Source: a virus. From it: DNA of 64,000 nucleotides. A model generated the notes under the pieces. The model had not been told where the DNA came from and searched no databases. It saw only the letters and a program-made list of their open reading frames with translations. The stretch is from the IMG/VR virus record IMGVR_UViG_3300048914_000231, positions 50,063 to 114,062 of that record, one strand, 5' to 3'. Shown here piece after piece: positions 17,372 to 25,730 of this stretch; position 1 is the first letter of the stretch; the number at the start of each line of letters is the position of its first letter. A program made the translations under genes and the position numbers.

Positions 17372-18307
17372 TTAGATGTTGGTGACGCCCTGCAGGCCGG
17401 CGATCGAACGGGTCGATTTCAGGGCCAGGCCGGTGTACCACTTCAGACGGATGCGGGTAGCATCCTTGTTCTGCACCGTGCCGATGTTCTCGACCACGAT
17501 ACCGGCGTTGTCGCCGCCGTACAGACCGTGCAGACCGTCGTGCTCGTTCAGGCGCAGCGCGTACACCGTCGTGGTGTTGCCGACCGACGTACCCTTGGTC
17601 TCGGCGCCGGACAGGAACTCGTTCATGATGATCGGGATGCCGTTGTGGGTCAGCATCGGACGACCGAAGTTTTCCATCATCTGCATGACGGCATCGGTGC
17701 CGTACGTGGCGCGCAGCAGGGCGCGGTACGCACGGATGGTGCCGCGACGCATCACGATGACGTCGGCGCCATTCGGCACGGCGTCGCACAGTTCGTCCAG
17801 CATCGACAGCGTCAGGGCGTTGCCGTTGGTGCCGGCCGACACGACCTGCGAACCGCCGGCGGTAGCGGCATAAGCCTGGGCCTGGGTCAGCAGAACCGGC
17901 AGACCGTCGAAGATTTTCGAGTTGGTGCCCGAGTTACCGGTGGCCAGGGCGCGATGGAACTCGCGGCCGACCGTCTTGGCCTTCTTCTGGATCTGGATCG
18001 CCATCTGGGCGTTCTGGTCGCTCATGGTGCCCGACAGGAATTTGTCGACGTCCACGTCGCCTGCCAGGATGCGCAGTTTGGTCGTGACTTCCTGGAAGGT
18101 CGCTGCCGACTCGTTCACAGGATCGTTCGGATCGAGCCAGTCGGCGCTGCCGATGGTCGCTTCACGGTTGTACAGGTAGGCCTTGCCGTCGGTTTTCACG
18201 AACGGCAGGACGGAGAAAAGGTCATCGCGGTCGATGATTTCGTCGATGACGCCCGAGACCATGTCATTTTGGCTCAGACGCTCGGCTTCTACGCGCAGCA
18301 AAGGCAT
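17372..18307 (-). CDS. Major capsid protein
   Basis: A 311-residue protein between scaffold and head completion genes, with its own promoter and terminator as expected for the most abundant phage protein. The N-terminal MPLLRVEAERLSQNDMVSGVI and the TVGREFHRALATGNSGTN loop are typical of HK97-fold capsid proteins of the encapsulin-like group. No N-terminal delta domain is visible, consistent with a separate scaffold gene. GAGGATAT precedes the ATG. Confidence 0.88.
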   Translation of the reverse strand: MPLLRVEAERLSQNDMVSGVIDEIIDRDDLFSVLPFVKTDGKAYLYNREATIGSADWLDPNDPVNESAATFQEVTTKLRILAGDVDVDKFLSGTMSDQNAQMAIQIQKKAKTVGREFHRALATGNSGTNSKIFDGLPVLLTQAQAYAATAGGSQVVSAGTNGNALTLSMLDELCDAVPNGADVIVMRRGTIRAYRALLRATYGTDAVMQMMENFGRPMLTHNGIPIIMNEFLSGAETKGTSVGNTTTVYALRLNEHDGLHGLYGGDNAGIVVENIGTVQNKDATRIRLKWYTGLALKSTRSIAGLQGVTNI

Positions 18308-18386
18308 TTCATATCCTCAAAAGGAGTTGAACGGAACAATTTGGGTAGTTCGGGCCTAAGTCGCTCTAGTCACCGATTGGGAGGCA

Positions 18387-18429
18387 ACAATAGCTTATGT
18401 TGCCTCCTTTGTCAAGTCAGTGCTGACTT
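18387..18429 (-). promoter_or_regulatory. Major capsid promoter with operator on the -35
   Basis: Minus strand: -35 TTGACA (18410-18415), 17-nt spacer, -10 TATTGT (18387-18392). The perfect palindrome AAGTCAGTGCTGACTT (18414-18429) overlaps the -35: the right arm runs into TTGACA. The leader to the capsid ATG is about 70 nt. This is the best sigma70-type promoter in the structural region. Confidence 0.8.
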
Positions 18430-18448
18430 ATCTACGGGCCCGAACGAA

Positions 18449-19342
18449 TTACATGGGCTTTTGTGCCAGCAGATTCAGGTTCGCCAGGCCGGCAGCGATC
18501 TTGCTGGCCGGGTCGGTCGGCTTGGCCTGGGTTGCGGGCTGGGCGGTGCGCTGGCTGATCGAACCGGCGCCGGCCTTCATCTTCGAGCGCAGCAGCGAAT
18601 CCTTGTCCGGGTCGGCGTCGATGATCTTGCGCAGCGCGTCCTCGAAACCGACGTTGTTGCCGAACTGGTCGACCAGCGGCGTGCGGCCGGCGGCGCCGCG
18701 CGGCTTGTCGTATGCGACGACCTGGCCGTCGACCGTGTCGAAGTGGGCGCCATAGATCGTACGCGCCTTGGTCGGGGTCAGGGTCAGTTCCTCGCCGATG
18801 AACTTGGACTGGGCAAACTGGGAACCGATCGCCAGTTCCTCGATCTGGCGCTGGGCCGCGGCCAGCTGCTCGGCCAGGGTCTGCTTTTCGGTCTGGATCG
18901 TCGACATCGCCTTGGTGTGTTCCTCGGCCATGCGCGCCTTCAGCGTTTCGAAATCACCCTTGGCGGCCAGCTGCGCTTCTTCCGCACTCTTGCGTTCGGC
19001 GATCAGCTTTCTGATCTCGGCCGGGTCAACGCCGTCGAATTCAGCCAGACGCGCCTTTGCGGCGGCGGCATCTTCCTCGGCCTTCTTCAGGGCTTCCTTC
19101 TTCTGCATCACTTCCTTGAGCAGCTTGGCTTCGGCGTCGGTGGGCTGGTTGCCCTTCCTGGCCGCTTCCTCGGCGGCGGCTTTATCTGCGGCAGCCTTGT
19201 CGGCGGCGGCTTTTTCGGCCGCGGCTTTTTCTTCCGCCGTCGGTTCAGCGCCGCCCGAGCCGCCGGACGAACCGCCGGTGCCATCGTTGGCCTGATCCAT
19301 GAAGCGGCGACCGCCTGGGAATTTCCAGTATTTCGGGTGCAT
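18449..19342 (-). CDS. Capsid scaffolding protein
   Basis: A 297-residue protein directly before the capsid gene. Residues about 20-60 are glycine and alanine rich with repeats of KAAADKAAADKAAAEEA; residues about 65-170 are a charged coiled coil; the last 100 residues hold the probable capsid-binding part (FIGEELTLTPTKARTIYGAHF). This composition and position are standard for a scaffold that guides procapsid assembly and then leaves. ATG at 19342 has an AAAGG site. Confidence 0.85.
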   Translation of the reverse strand: MHPKYWKFPGGRRFMDQANDGTGGSSGGSGGAEPTAEEKAAAEKAAADKAAADKAAAEEAARKGNQPTDAEAKLLKEVMQKKEALKKAEEDAAAAKARLAEFDGVDPAEIRKLIAERKSAEEAQLAAKGDFETLKARMAEEHTKAMSTIQTEKQTLAEQLAAAQRQIEELAIGSQFAQSKFIGEELTLTPTKARTIYGAHFDTVDGQVVAYDKPRGAAGRTPLVDQFGNNVGFEDALRKIIDADPDKDSLLRSKMKAGAGSISQRTAQPATQAKPTDPASKIAAGLANLNLLAQKPM

Positions 19343-19421
19343 CGTTTGCCTTTCTGACCTATCTCTCGGTCATCGGTGAGTAATGCGGCGCCTGTTCTCT
19401 CAGACGGCCGCGGTTGATGAA

Positions 19422-21071
19422 TTACTTCGTGTCCTTGCTTACGCTGCCCTGGCCGGGCCTGGCGTTCGCGGTGGCGGGCGCCTTGGCTCCGCCGGTGGTT
19501 GCGGTCAGCTTGCCGGCGCCGGTAGCCTCGGCCAGCTGGCCCGCAAGTTCAACCGGGTCGACCGGCCATTCCTTGAGCGAGGCGATCATTTTCTCTTTGA
19601 TCGCTTTGGCCACTTGCGGAAACAGCTTGTCGATCACGGCGTTCATCTGCTCGCGACGCACCTCGTCAGGTGCCTCGATGAGCATCAGGCGGGCGGCGAT
19701 ATCGAACTCGTCGTACAGGCCACGCGTGTCGAAGTTGTCCGGGTAGGACACCAGCTTCATACCTTCCGGGATGGTTTCGCCATGCCAGAGTGCGACCAGT
19801 TCTGCGATCCGGTTCTCGGTCACTTCCAGGCTGTCGGCTTTCGCCTGCAGCAGGGCGTTGACGCGTTCGAAGTCGTACGCCTTCGCCACGCCCGAACTGT
19901 TGTCGATGCCCACGGAGTTGTCCTCCTTGGTGCGCTCGCCAGCCAGGCCGGACGTGTGGTAAATCTCGTTGATGATCTTGTTGACCATGGCCAGCACCAT
20001 CTGTGCCTGCTTCGGGTCCGGCGAAATGTAGCCCGGCGTGCCGCCGCCTTCGCCGTCGTACAGAAACACGCGCTTGGTGCCCATGTCTTCCAGCACACGC
20101 GCGGTGTCCGAACCGGGCAGCACGTTCTGGGCCGGCATCACCAGCTGGCTGAAGGTCTGGTCCTGGATGATGGCGTCCAGGTTCGACAGGTAGTTGGCCA
20201 CGGCGCGGTCGAGGTAGGCGATCTCGTCGATGAACGACGGCGCCACGTAATCCTCGTCCGTGATGATGTGGTCGCACAGCACCACCGGCACCTTGTTCAG
20301 GTTGTGGCTGCCTTCGTCAACGACGACGATTCTGGTCTTTTTCGTGTTGCCGACCTGGCGTTCCTCCAGCAGGTGCCAGGACTGGCGCGTCCACAGACGC
20401 CAGCGGGTTTTCTGCGCGCCGCTGGAAGTCAGCGGATCCTGGTCGTCACGCGCGACTTCCAGCAGCAAAATCCAGTTCAGTTCGCCGTCATCGTCATTCC
20501 ACGAGAAGTCGAGAATCTGGGTCGGGCCGACCGCGTACGCATACGTGCGCACGCCGGCGCGACGCTCGTCCGCCTTGGACAGAACGACGTCGGCCGGCGC
20601 GTTGTTGTCGACCACGATCGCCACGCGACCGGAAATCGAGCTCTTGCGCGCGGCCTGACGCATGAAGTCGCGGATACCCAGGTTGTTCTTGGTGGACGAC
20701 TCCCAGAAGCGTTTGATGCATTCCGGGGCGTCGTCGGTGTTGCGGGTGATGTTCTGCTTGAACAGGTATTTGTTCAGCAGGTCAACCACTTCCTTGGTGT
20801 GGTTGAAGCGGTACGCGCGCTTGACGCGGTCGCCGTATTCGCCATCACCTTCCTTGATATAGCGGAAGACGTTCCCTTCCAGGAACCACTCGCGCCCGCC
20901 CTCATAGGTCGATTCCAGGAATTTCCAGTGCTGGGTGTGTTCCTCGTACTCCGGGTGCCGGCGGTTGACCAGATGGCGCAGGACTTTCTGGTCATCGCTC
21001 ATGATGGGCGACGACGCCTCGTCTTTTTGCAGATCGATCGTGGCTGTGGCGCCTGGTTTTGTGATATTCAT
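19422..21071 (-). CDS. Portal protein
   Basis: A 549-residue protein between terL and scaffold. The N-terminal EYEEHTQHWKFLESTYEGG and the NKYLFKQNITRN helix, the central beta-rich part with RWRLWTRQSWHLLEE, and a long C-terminal helical crown fit phage portals of this size. It forms the dodecameric DNA channel and docks terminase. It has its own operator-bearing promoter. The acidic and proline-alanine C-terminus is probably flexible. Confidence 0.85.
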   Translation of the reverse strand: MNITKPGATATIDLQKDEASSPIMSDDQKVLRHLVNRRHPEYEEHTQHWKFLESTYEGGREWFLEGNVFRYIKEGDGEYGDRVKRAYRFNHTKEVVDLLNKYLFKQNITRNTDDAPECIKRFWESSTKNNLGIRDFMRQAARKSSISGRVAIVVDNNAPADVVLSKADERRAGVRTYAYAVGPTQILDFSWNDDDGELNWILLLEVARDDQDPLTSSGAQKTRWRLWTRQSWHLLEERQVGNTKKTRIVVVDEGSHNLNKVPVVLCDHIITDEDYVAPSFIDEIAYLDRAVANYLSNLDAIIQDQTFSQLVMPAQNVLPGSDTARVLEDMGTKRVFLYDGEGGGTPGYISPDPKQAQMVLAMVNKIINEIYHTSGLAGERTKEDNSVGIDNSSGVAKAYDFERVNALLQAKADSLEVTENRIAELVALWHGETIPEGMKLVSYPDNFDTRGLYDEFDIAARLMLIEAPDEVRREQMNAVIDKLFPQVAKAIKEKMIASLKEWPVDPVELAGQLAEATGAGKLTATTGGAKAPATANARPGQGSVSKDTK

Positions 21072-21079
21072 GGTGGCGA

Positions 21080-21108
21080 ATCCTAACTCAGTGGTGACTT
21101 ACGGTCAA
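21080..21108 (-). promoter_or_regulatory. Portal promoter with operator in the spacer
   Basis: Minus strand: -35 TTGACC (21103-21108), exact 17-nt spacer, -10 TAGGAT (21080-21085), 9 nt before the portal ATG. The spacer holds GTCACCACTGAGT, a one-mismatch member of the AGTCA-N4-TGACT family. Initiation this close to the ATG would give a nearly leaderless message, or it may start slightly upstream. Confidence 0.6.
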
Positions 21109-21111
21109 GCG

Positions 21112-22359
21112 TCAGCGAGACTTGCCGCCGATCTCGATCTTCCGCAGCGGGAATTCCAGTTCGATGCAGTAGCCGCCAGCGTCGGCGCTGTGTTCAACCC
21201 CGGCCGCCTTGTCGACGTCGCGCGAACCCGGCTTGTAGATGGTCTGCTCCAGTGCATTGATGAAATGCTTGCAGCGGATGTCCACGCGCAGCCGGATCGT
21301 GCCGTCGGCCGTGCGCAGCATGCGGTTGACCGCGTTGACGCGGTCGGCCACGGCCGGGTGCTTGCGCCGGAACTTGATGCGCTTGAAGCCCTTCTCGCGC
21401 AGGATGTCCAGGTCAGTCTCGCCGCGCGCGTGCTGGCGCTGGCCGCCGGCCGGGTCGGGGTAGATGATGATCTGCAGCATATGGCGCCAGTAGCGCTTTT
21501 CCAGCTCCTCGCACACCTCTTCGGTATTGGATGAGAACAGCACGATCTCGTCGACCGCCCACACCTCACCGTTGGGCTGTGGCTGAAAGATCACGGTCGA
21601 CATCGGGTCGATGTTGAAGTCCATGCCGACCCAGATTGGCAGCTTCGGGTTGAACGGGTACTGGCCCACGTGTTCGTTGCGGTCAAACGGATAGTAGACG
21701 CGGCCGGACATGGTCTCGAAACTGGCTTCGAATTCCTGCTTGAACGATTTTTCGTCCATGTCCTGCTTGGCCGCCTCGATCTCCGAGATCGGGATGAACG
21801 GCGACGTGATGGTCGGGAACTGCCAGGATTCCCATGCGTGCTTGGCCACGTTGGCCGGATCCTGGCCGCGCTTGTACAGTTCGTACAGGTAGTTGTAGGC
21901 CTTGGGCGTGCCGATGAAAATCGCGTCGCCGCGACGGTCGGCCAGAACCGGGCGCAGAACCTTGACCCAGGTATCGGCATCGATGTCCTGAAATTCGTCG
22001 AGCACCAGGAAGTCGACACCGACACCGCGCAGGGAATCACCCTTGTCGGCGCCCTTGAGCTCGATGACGGTGCCATTCAGTAGCGTGACTTCGAGGCGTG
22101 TCTCGTTGACCTTCTTGACCCAGCGGCGCGGGATTGCGTCGAGCAGGTCGGACCACATGATCTGCTTGGCCATCTTGTAGGTTGGGGCGACGTACCAGAT
22201 TTTGCGCTTCTTGACGCGTGCGCGCGTGATCATCAGCGTCTTGGCCAGCTGGGTCTTGCCCCACCGGCGGCCAGCCACCACGACGCGAAAACGCGCCTGC
22301 GACTTGTAGACGACCATCTGCTTCGGATGCAGGGTCAGGCTGGCAATCTTGGCGGCCAT
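21112..22359 (-). CDS. terL: Terminase large subunit
   Basis: A 415-residue packaging motor. The ATPase domain shows Walker A AGRRWGKT (residues 29-36) and Walker B FLVLDE with an FQD follow-on (117-125). The RNase-H-like nuclease domain starts near GMDFNIDPMSTVIFQ with its first catalytic aspartate. It pumps DNA through the portal and cuts the concatemer. The start overlaps the terS stop (TGATG). Length is at the low end for TerL but all core parts are present. Confidence 0.95.
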   Translation of the reverse strand: MAAKIASLTLHPKQMVVYKSQARFRVVVAGRRWGKTQLAKTLMITRARVKKRKIWYVAPTYKMAKQIMWSDLLDAIPRRWVKKVNETRLEVTLLNGTVIELKGADKGDSLRGVGVDFLVLDEFQDIDADTWVKVLRPVLADRRGDAIFIGTPKAYNYLYELYKRGQDPANVAKHAWESWQFPTITSPFIPISEIEAAKQDMDEKSFKQEFEASFETMSGRVYYPFDRNEHVGQYPFNPKLPIWVGMDFNIDPMSTVIFQPQPNGEVWAVDEIVLFSSNTEEVCEELEKRYWRHMLQIIIYPDPAGGQRQHARGETDLDILREKGFKRIKFRRKHPAVADRVNAVNRMLRTADGTIRLRVDIRCKHFINALEQTIYKPGSRDVDKAAGVEHSADAGGYCIELEFPLRKIEIGGKSR

Positions 22360-22988
22360 CAGCCTTCCTCGACCACATTGTTGCCGTCTTCTTCGTCGGG
22401 CGGGTCGCCGTCATCCCCGTCATCGTCCTTCTGTGGCGCCACATCGTCCATTTCGTCATGGTCGCGGTCGCGCAGCGCCTGAATCTGGTCGGCGGTCAGT
22501 TCGGTGATCTGCAGCTCCGGCACCTCGTCCGGATCGACCGCATCCGGGCGGTCCAGACCCAGCACGGCCCAGCGCTCCTCGCGCACCTTCTTCAGGCCGG
22601 TGGCGGCCAGGTCCAGCGCCTTCAGGTTGTTGATCACGCTGGAGACCGGGTTACCGGCCTTTTTCGCTTCCAGCAGTTCGTTCCAGATCAGCTTGCCAAG
22701 GTTCGACGACATCACGTAGTGCTGTTCCTTGGTCTCCTTGATGCGCGCCGCCAGAATGGTCGCCTCGTCGACGGAAGCCGCAACCAGCCTGTCTTCCACC
22801 GCCTTGCGGGTGGCGGCTGCGGCCGAACCCTTGACAATGTGGTGTTTTTTGAAATGTCGTTCGAAGGTCGACATGGCGCAGCCGTACTTGGCGACCAGGT
22901 CGTCGTAGGTAACGGTGCCGGCCGCCCACTGGGCTTCAGCTTCTGCCCACTGGGCCGGCGTCAGGCGGCGTTTCGGGTTCTCGGACAC
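22359..22988 (-). CDS. terS: Terminase small subunit, GTG start
   Basis: A 209-residue protein. I place the start at the GTG at 22988 (VSENPKRRLTPAQW) because an AAAGG site precedes it; the frame extends to an ATG at 23078, but that lies upstream of a terminator and inside the predicted promoter. Residues about 10-60 read as a helix-turn-helix DNA-binding part (TYDDLVAKYGCAMSTFERHF), then a coiled middle and a very acidic C-terminus (EEDGNNVVEEG). It recognises the packaging site and loads TerL. Confidence 0.85.
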   Translation of the reverse strand: MSENPKRRLTPAQWAEAEAQWAAGTVTYDDLVAKYGCAMSTFERHFKKHHIVKGSAAAATRKAVEDRLVAASVDEATILAARIKETKEQHYVMSSNLGKLIWNELLEAKKAGNPVSSVINNLKALDLAATGLKKVREERWAVLGLDRPDAVDPDEVPELQITELTADQIQALRDRDHDEMDDVAPQKDDDGDDGDPPDEEDGNNVVEEG

Positions 22989-23005
22989 GTGCAAACCTTT
23001 CAAGC

Positions 23006-23034
23006 AAAAAAAACGGGCGCAGGGAAGGCGCCCG
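23006..23034 (-). terminator. Terminator in the terS leader
   Basis: Minus-strand stem CGGGCGC / GCGCCCG with a 7-nt loop followed by eight U residues, 18 nt before the GTG of terS. It would stop transcripts arriving from the 28-23 kb operon, but it also lies downstream of the predicted terS promoter. Confidence 0.88.
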
Positions 23035-23066
23035 AGGAGAACAATGGAAAAGCTGTTCAGGCCCCA

Positions 23067-23110
23067 ACTGTAAAACATATTTCCTCAGGATGTCAAGTCA
23101 GTGCTGACTT
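23067..23110 (-). promoter_or_regulatory. terS promoter with operator on the -35
   Basis: Minus strand: -35 TTGACA (23091-23096), 18-nt spacer, -10 TACAGT (23067-23072). The perfect palindrome AAGTCAGTGCTGACTT (23095-23110) overlaps the -35 just as at the capsid promoter. Start would be near 23060, about 26 nt before the leader terminator. Confidence 0.65.
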
Positions 23111-23169
23111 AACCCCGGGCCTCGGACCATCACTCCGGGGATTTCTGTCTTTCCGCGACTTCAGTTACC

Positions 23170-23317
23170 CGACTTGGCGGACCAGTTGGTAGTTGTCTGG
23201 ATTACAACGCGTTTCCGAAATACTTTTATACTTCTTGTTTACTACTTCTTCTTTATATATATAAGTACTTATAGAAAAGGGGTGTAATACCCAACTACCA
23301 ACTGGTCCGCCAAGTCG
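23170..23317. repeat. 26-bp inverted repeat around an AT-rich element
   Basis: Positions 23170-23195 and 23292-23317 are perfect inverted copies (26 bp), separated by 96 nt of AT-rich DNA. The spacer holds the palindrome TATAAGTACTTATA and runs of TATATA. The spacer sequence recurs, on the other strand, at 35.8 kb. No gene fits here. It lies just upstream of terS, where packaging sites are often found, but an origin or a promoter region is equally possible. Confidence 0.85.
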
Positions 23318-23329
23318 TATAACCAGAAG

Positions 23330-23701
23330 TTACAAAATGTCCGGAATGATGGATTCCAGCACCGGTTCCAGGTCCGCGGAGAGGATGTCCGCCCCCAGTT
23401 CGATGATGTTGTCCACCTCCTGCGGGCGTGCCCGTGCGCTGGCCTGGCCGTACCCGCGGCCCTCGTCCGTGACCGTGATCAGGCGCCGGGCCGCGCCGCG
23501 GCGCTTCTCGATGCCCAGTTTCTTGACCAGGCCACGGTCGATCAGCACGCGCAGCGAGAACTGCAGGCTGTCCTTGGTGGTGTGATAGCGGATCCGCTCC
23601 AGAATCTGGTCCATGTCGCACGGCGTGCCGTCGTCGTTGGCGGCGGTGATCACGCGCATCAGTTCCAGCTGTTTGGCGGTCAGGTGCGGGGTTTTCGTCA
23701 T
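23330..23701 (-). CDS. Winged-helix regulator-like protein
   Basis: A 123-residue protein starting MTKTPHLTAKQ at 23701; the longer open frame upstream overlaps the GNAT gene in another frame. Residues about 7-85 fit a winged helix: LTAKQLELMRVI, then DMDQILERIRYHTTKDSLQFSLRVLIDRGLVKKL and a basic wing RRGAARRLITVTDEG. The C-terminal 25 residues are acidic. It is the last gene of the 28-23.3 kb operon and ends beside the AT-rich element, which it might bind; that is inference. Confidence 0.75.
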   Translation of the reverse strand: MTKTPHLTAKQLELMRVITAANDDGTPCDMDQILERIRYHTTKDSLQFSLRVLIDRGLVKKLGIEKRRGAARRLITVTDEGRGYGQASARARPQEVDNIIELGADILSADLEPVLESIIPDIL

Positions 23702-23715
23702 TTTGTAACTGCCGG

Positions 23716-24606
23716 TTAAGCGGGGTTGAGCGGCTCGGTTACAGCCTGGTTGTCGAACGCCAGTACGTTGATGCGCTCGGGCAGGCTGCGGCCAAAGTCC
23801 GGGTTGGTATAAATGCCATACAGCGGGCTGGCCAGCACCAGCTGCTGCAGGCTCTTGAGCAGGTAACCGACTTCCATCGCGTCGACCCGGGACGTGCCGT
23901 TGGCGCGGTTGTCGCCCGATTTCTCCATCGACGAGCAGCGATAGTAGAACTTGCGCATTTCGTCGACGCATTTGGCGCGCACCGCCGGCGGGAATGCGTC
24001 GAGCTCGGCCCTGATGCCCACATAGTCCATCGGCACCGAGCGGAACCAGCGCCCGAAGAACGCCAGACCCTTTTCGTAATGGCTGCTGCGCTTGGGTTTT
24101 GTGAAGCGCATGCCGGCTTTTGCCGCGAACGGGTTGAATTTGCTCATCGACGACTGGAATTCGACGAAGCGGCAGCCGGTCATGCGCATCATGAGGTTCT
24201 GCATGCGGTAGGCGATGCCGGCGCCGCGGAACATCGTGTCCAGCACCAGACGCGAGTTCGTGCAGCTGTGCTCGTTCAACCACATCGCGCGGGTTCGGTT
24301 GATCAGCTTCGTGTCGCGTCCATTCTGGTTCGGGCGCATGTGGGGCATCGCTTCGTTACGGCCCGACAGCAGCATCTTGGGCACGGTCATGACGCCCACG
24401 CCGATCACCTGACCATCGAGCACGCAGCGGTAGATTTTCGGCCCGATGCCGAGGTTTTCCGCCTTGTAGTGCAGCTCGTGCAGCAAGTTCCAGTCTTCCT
24501 TGGTACCGCGCTCGACGTAGACGCGGTCCAGCAGCGACAGGCGGTGGTTGGCCGGCACCGGCCGGCGCTCGACCAGCAGGTTGTCGTTGTCGATCAGGAC
24601 GGTCAT
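23716..24606 (-). CDS. GNAT-fold acyltransferase-like protein of the ABC-associated type
   Basis: A 296-residue protein; the ATG at 24606 overlaps the preceding peptide stop. A GNAT-like core is visible: CVLDGQVIGVGVMTVP as strands 2-4, and TMFRGAGIAYRMQNLMMRM as the RGxG-type cofactor loop and helix, then FVEFQSSMSKFNPFAAKAGM. ABC ATPases fused to a GNAT-like domain form COG2401; here the two are separate genes in one operon, which supports a joint role. Mom of phage Mu is a GNAT-fold DNA-modifying enzyme, so base modification is a reasonable hypothesis. Substrate is unknown. Confidence 0.75.
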   Translation of the reverse strand: MTVLIDNDNLLVERRPVPANHRLSLLDRVYVERGTKEDWNLLHELHYKAENLGIGPKIYRCVLDGQVIGVGVMTVPKMLLSGRNEAMPHMRPNQNGRDTKLINRTRAMWLNEHSCTNSRLVLDTMFRGAGIAYRMQNLMMRMTGCRFVEFQSSMSKFNPFAAKAGMRFTKPKRSSHYEKGLAFFGRWFRSVPMDYVGIRAELDAFPPAVRAKCVDEMRKFYYRCSSMEKSGDNRANGTSRVDAMEVGYLLKSLQQLVLASPLYGIYTNPDFGRSLPERINVLAFDNQAVTEPLNPA

Positions 24607-24656
24607 TTCTTCACCCCGCCGCCGAAGATGATCAGAATGATGGCGAGCCAGCTCAT
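24603..24656 (-). CDS. 17-residue hydrophobic peptide
   Basis: Very short frame MSWLAIILIIFGGGVKK with an ATGA overlap at both ends: the start overlaps the stop of the 24-residue peptide, and the stop overlaps the GNAT start. A single membrane-like segment. The double coupling suggests it is translated, if only to pass ribosomes on to the GNAT gene. Confidence 0.45.
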   Translation of the reverse strand: MSWLAIILIIFGGGVKK

Positions 24657-24727
24657 GTCGGCCACTTCCAGATGAGAATGACGCCCACGGCAATCATGCC
24701 GAGACCAAAACAGTCAAACGTGCTCAT
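24653..24727 (-). CDS. 24-residue membrane peptide
   Basis: Frame MSTFDCFGLGMIAVGVILIW ending KWPT. The ATG overlaps the thioredoxin stop (ATGA) and its own stop overlaps the next ATG. One transmembrane-like segment with a tryptophan-lysine end. Coupling on both sides argues for real translation; function unknown. Confidence 0.5.
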   Translation of the reverse strand: MSTFDCFGLGMIAVGVILIWKWPT

Positions 24728-25035
24728 GCCGGCACTCCCGCCGCGGCCAGGAATGAACGCAGCCTGGCGTCGGTCTGGCCGCCCGAGACCGATGCCTGGG
24801 CAGCGCCATCCCTGAACACGGTCAGGGTCGGTACGCCGCGCACGCCGTGCACGCTGGCGAGAGTGCGGTGTTCGCCGGCGTCGACGCCGATCAGCCTGAA
24901 ACCCAGTTCCGCGGCGAGCGCCTCAACCAGCGGCTTCATGCCCTTGCAGGGGCCGCACCAGCTGGCGTGGAACATGACGACGGTGGTGCCGGCGCCGACG
25001 TCTGCGGCGAAGTTTTCGGGGGTGGTGTTGTGCAT
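24724..25035 (-). CDS. Thioredoxin-like protein
   Basis: A 103-residue protein. Active site WCGPCK near residue 25, a cis-proline in GVRGVPTLTVF, and full thioredoxin length. AAGGA precedes the ATG at 25035; the longer frame is a shadow of the ABC gene. It could reduce the phage ribonucleotide reductase, whose C-terminus ends in a CESC pair, but its place inside the ParB/ABC/GNAT operon suggests a role there too. Confidence 0.9.
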   Translation of the reverse strand: MHNTTPENFAADVGAGTTVVMFHASWCGPCKGMKPLVEALAAELGFRLIGVDAGEHRTLASVHGVRGVPTLTVFRDGAAQASVSGGQTDARLRSFLAAAGVPA

Positions 25036-25037
25036 GT

Positions 25038-25730
25038 TCAGTCCTTGATGGGGTCGGTCGGGTGCGGCGGCTCCCTGAAGCCGTCGGCGCTGGCGCCGGG
25101 GCGCAGAATGCGCACCTTTTCCCGGTAGCGTTTTTCGATATAGAGGCTGGGCGCCAGGTCGTCGACCATGTCGCCGTGAGTGGTGGCGACAATCACGGTG
25201 GCGCCCACCTTGCGCGCGATCTTCTGCAGGTTGAAGGCGAGCACCTTCGCGGTCACGCGGTCGAGCACGGCCAGAAATTCGTCGGCGACCCATACCTGCG
25301 CGCCGGATTCGATGATCTTGGCCAGGCGGAAGCGGTAGCGTTGGCCGTCCGACAGTTCGGCGGGTTTCCGGATGAACAGGTAGGCGTCGTTCAGGCCGGC
25401 GATCGACAGGAAGTTCAGTGCCTCGGTCGTGTTCTTGCCGATCTGGTCGATCAGCGGGCAGTCCAGCAGCGGCACCTCGTCGATGGTAACAACATTCAGG
25501 CCGCCCTCGACCATGCGTTCTGCCAGTTCGCGCAGCACGGTCGACTTGCCGGCGCCGGACTGGCCCGTGACGTACACAATGTCGCCCTGTTCGATGTCGA
25601 TCGGCTGGTTGTCAAAGACGACGAATTCCTTGTCATCCAGGCCCAGGCCGAAGGCTTCGGCGATCTCCAGCACGCGGTCGGTGCGCTCGACGGTTGTATG
25701 AAACCGCTTGTCGATTTTGTATGTTGTCAT
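25038..25730 (-). CDS. ABC-type ATPase without membrane partner
   Basis: A 230-residue soluble ABC ATPase. Walker A GQSGAGKST (near 55), an LSDGQ signature in place of LSGGQ (near 130), and Walker B VWVADEFLAVLDR (near 155) with the catalytic acidic residue, then an H-loop region TTHGD. No permease gene is nearby, so it is not a transporter. It resembles the ATPase half of COG2401 ABC-GNAT fusions. GGAG precedes the ATG; the start overlaps the upstream stop (ATGA). Likely powers or gates the GNAT/ParB system. Confidence 0.85.
   Translation of the reverse strand: MTTYKIDKRFHTTVERTDRVLEIAEAFGLGLDDKEFVVFDNQPIDIEQGDIVYVTGQSGAGKSTVLRELAERMVEGGLNVVTIDEVPLLDCPLIDQIGKNTTEALNFLSIAGLNDAYLFIRKPAELSDGQRYRFRLAKIIESGAQVWVADEFLAVLDRVTAKVLAFNLQKIARKVGATVIVATTHGDMVDDLAPSLYIEKRYREKVRILRPGASADGFREPPHPTDPIKD

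Noticed and set aside
17528-21086. Plus-strand frames of about 570-610 codons opposite capsid, scaffold and portal genes
   Set aside because: Same shadow effect; composition is typical of antisense frames in high-GC DNA.
22989-23078. Upstream ATG extension of terS (MFYSWGLN start)
   Set aside because: It would begin inside the predicted promoter and translate through the terminator stem; the GTG at 22988 has a proper ribosome site.
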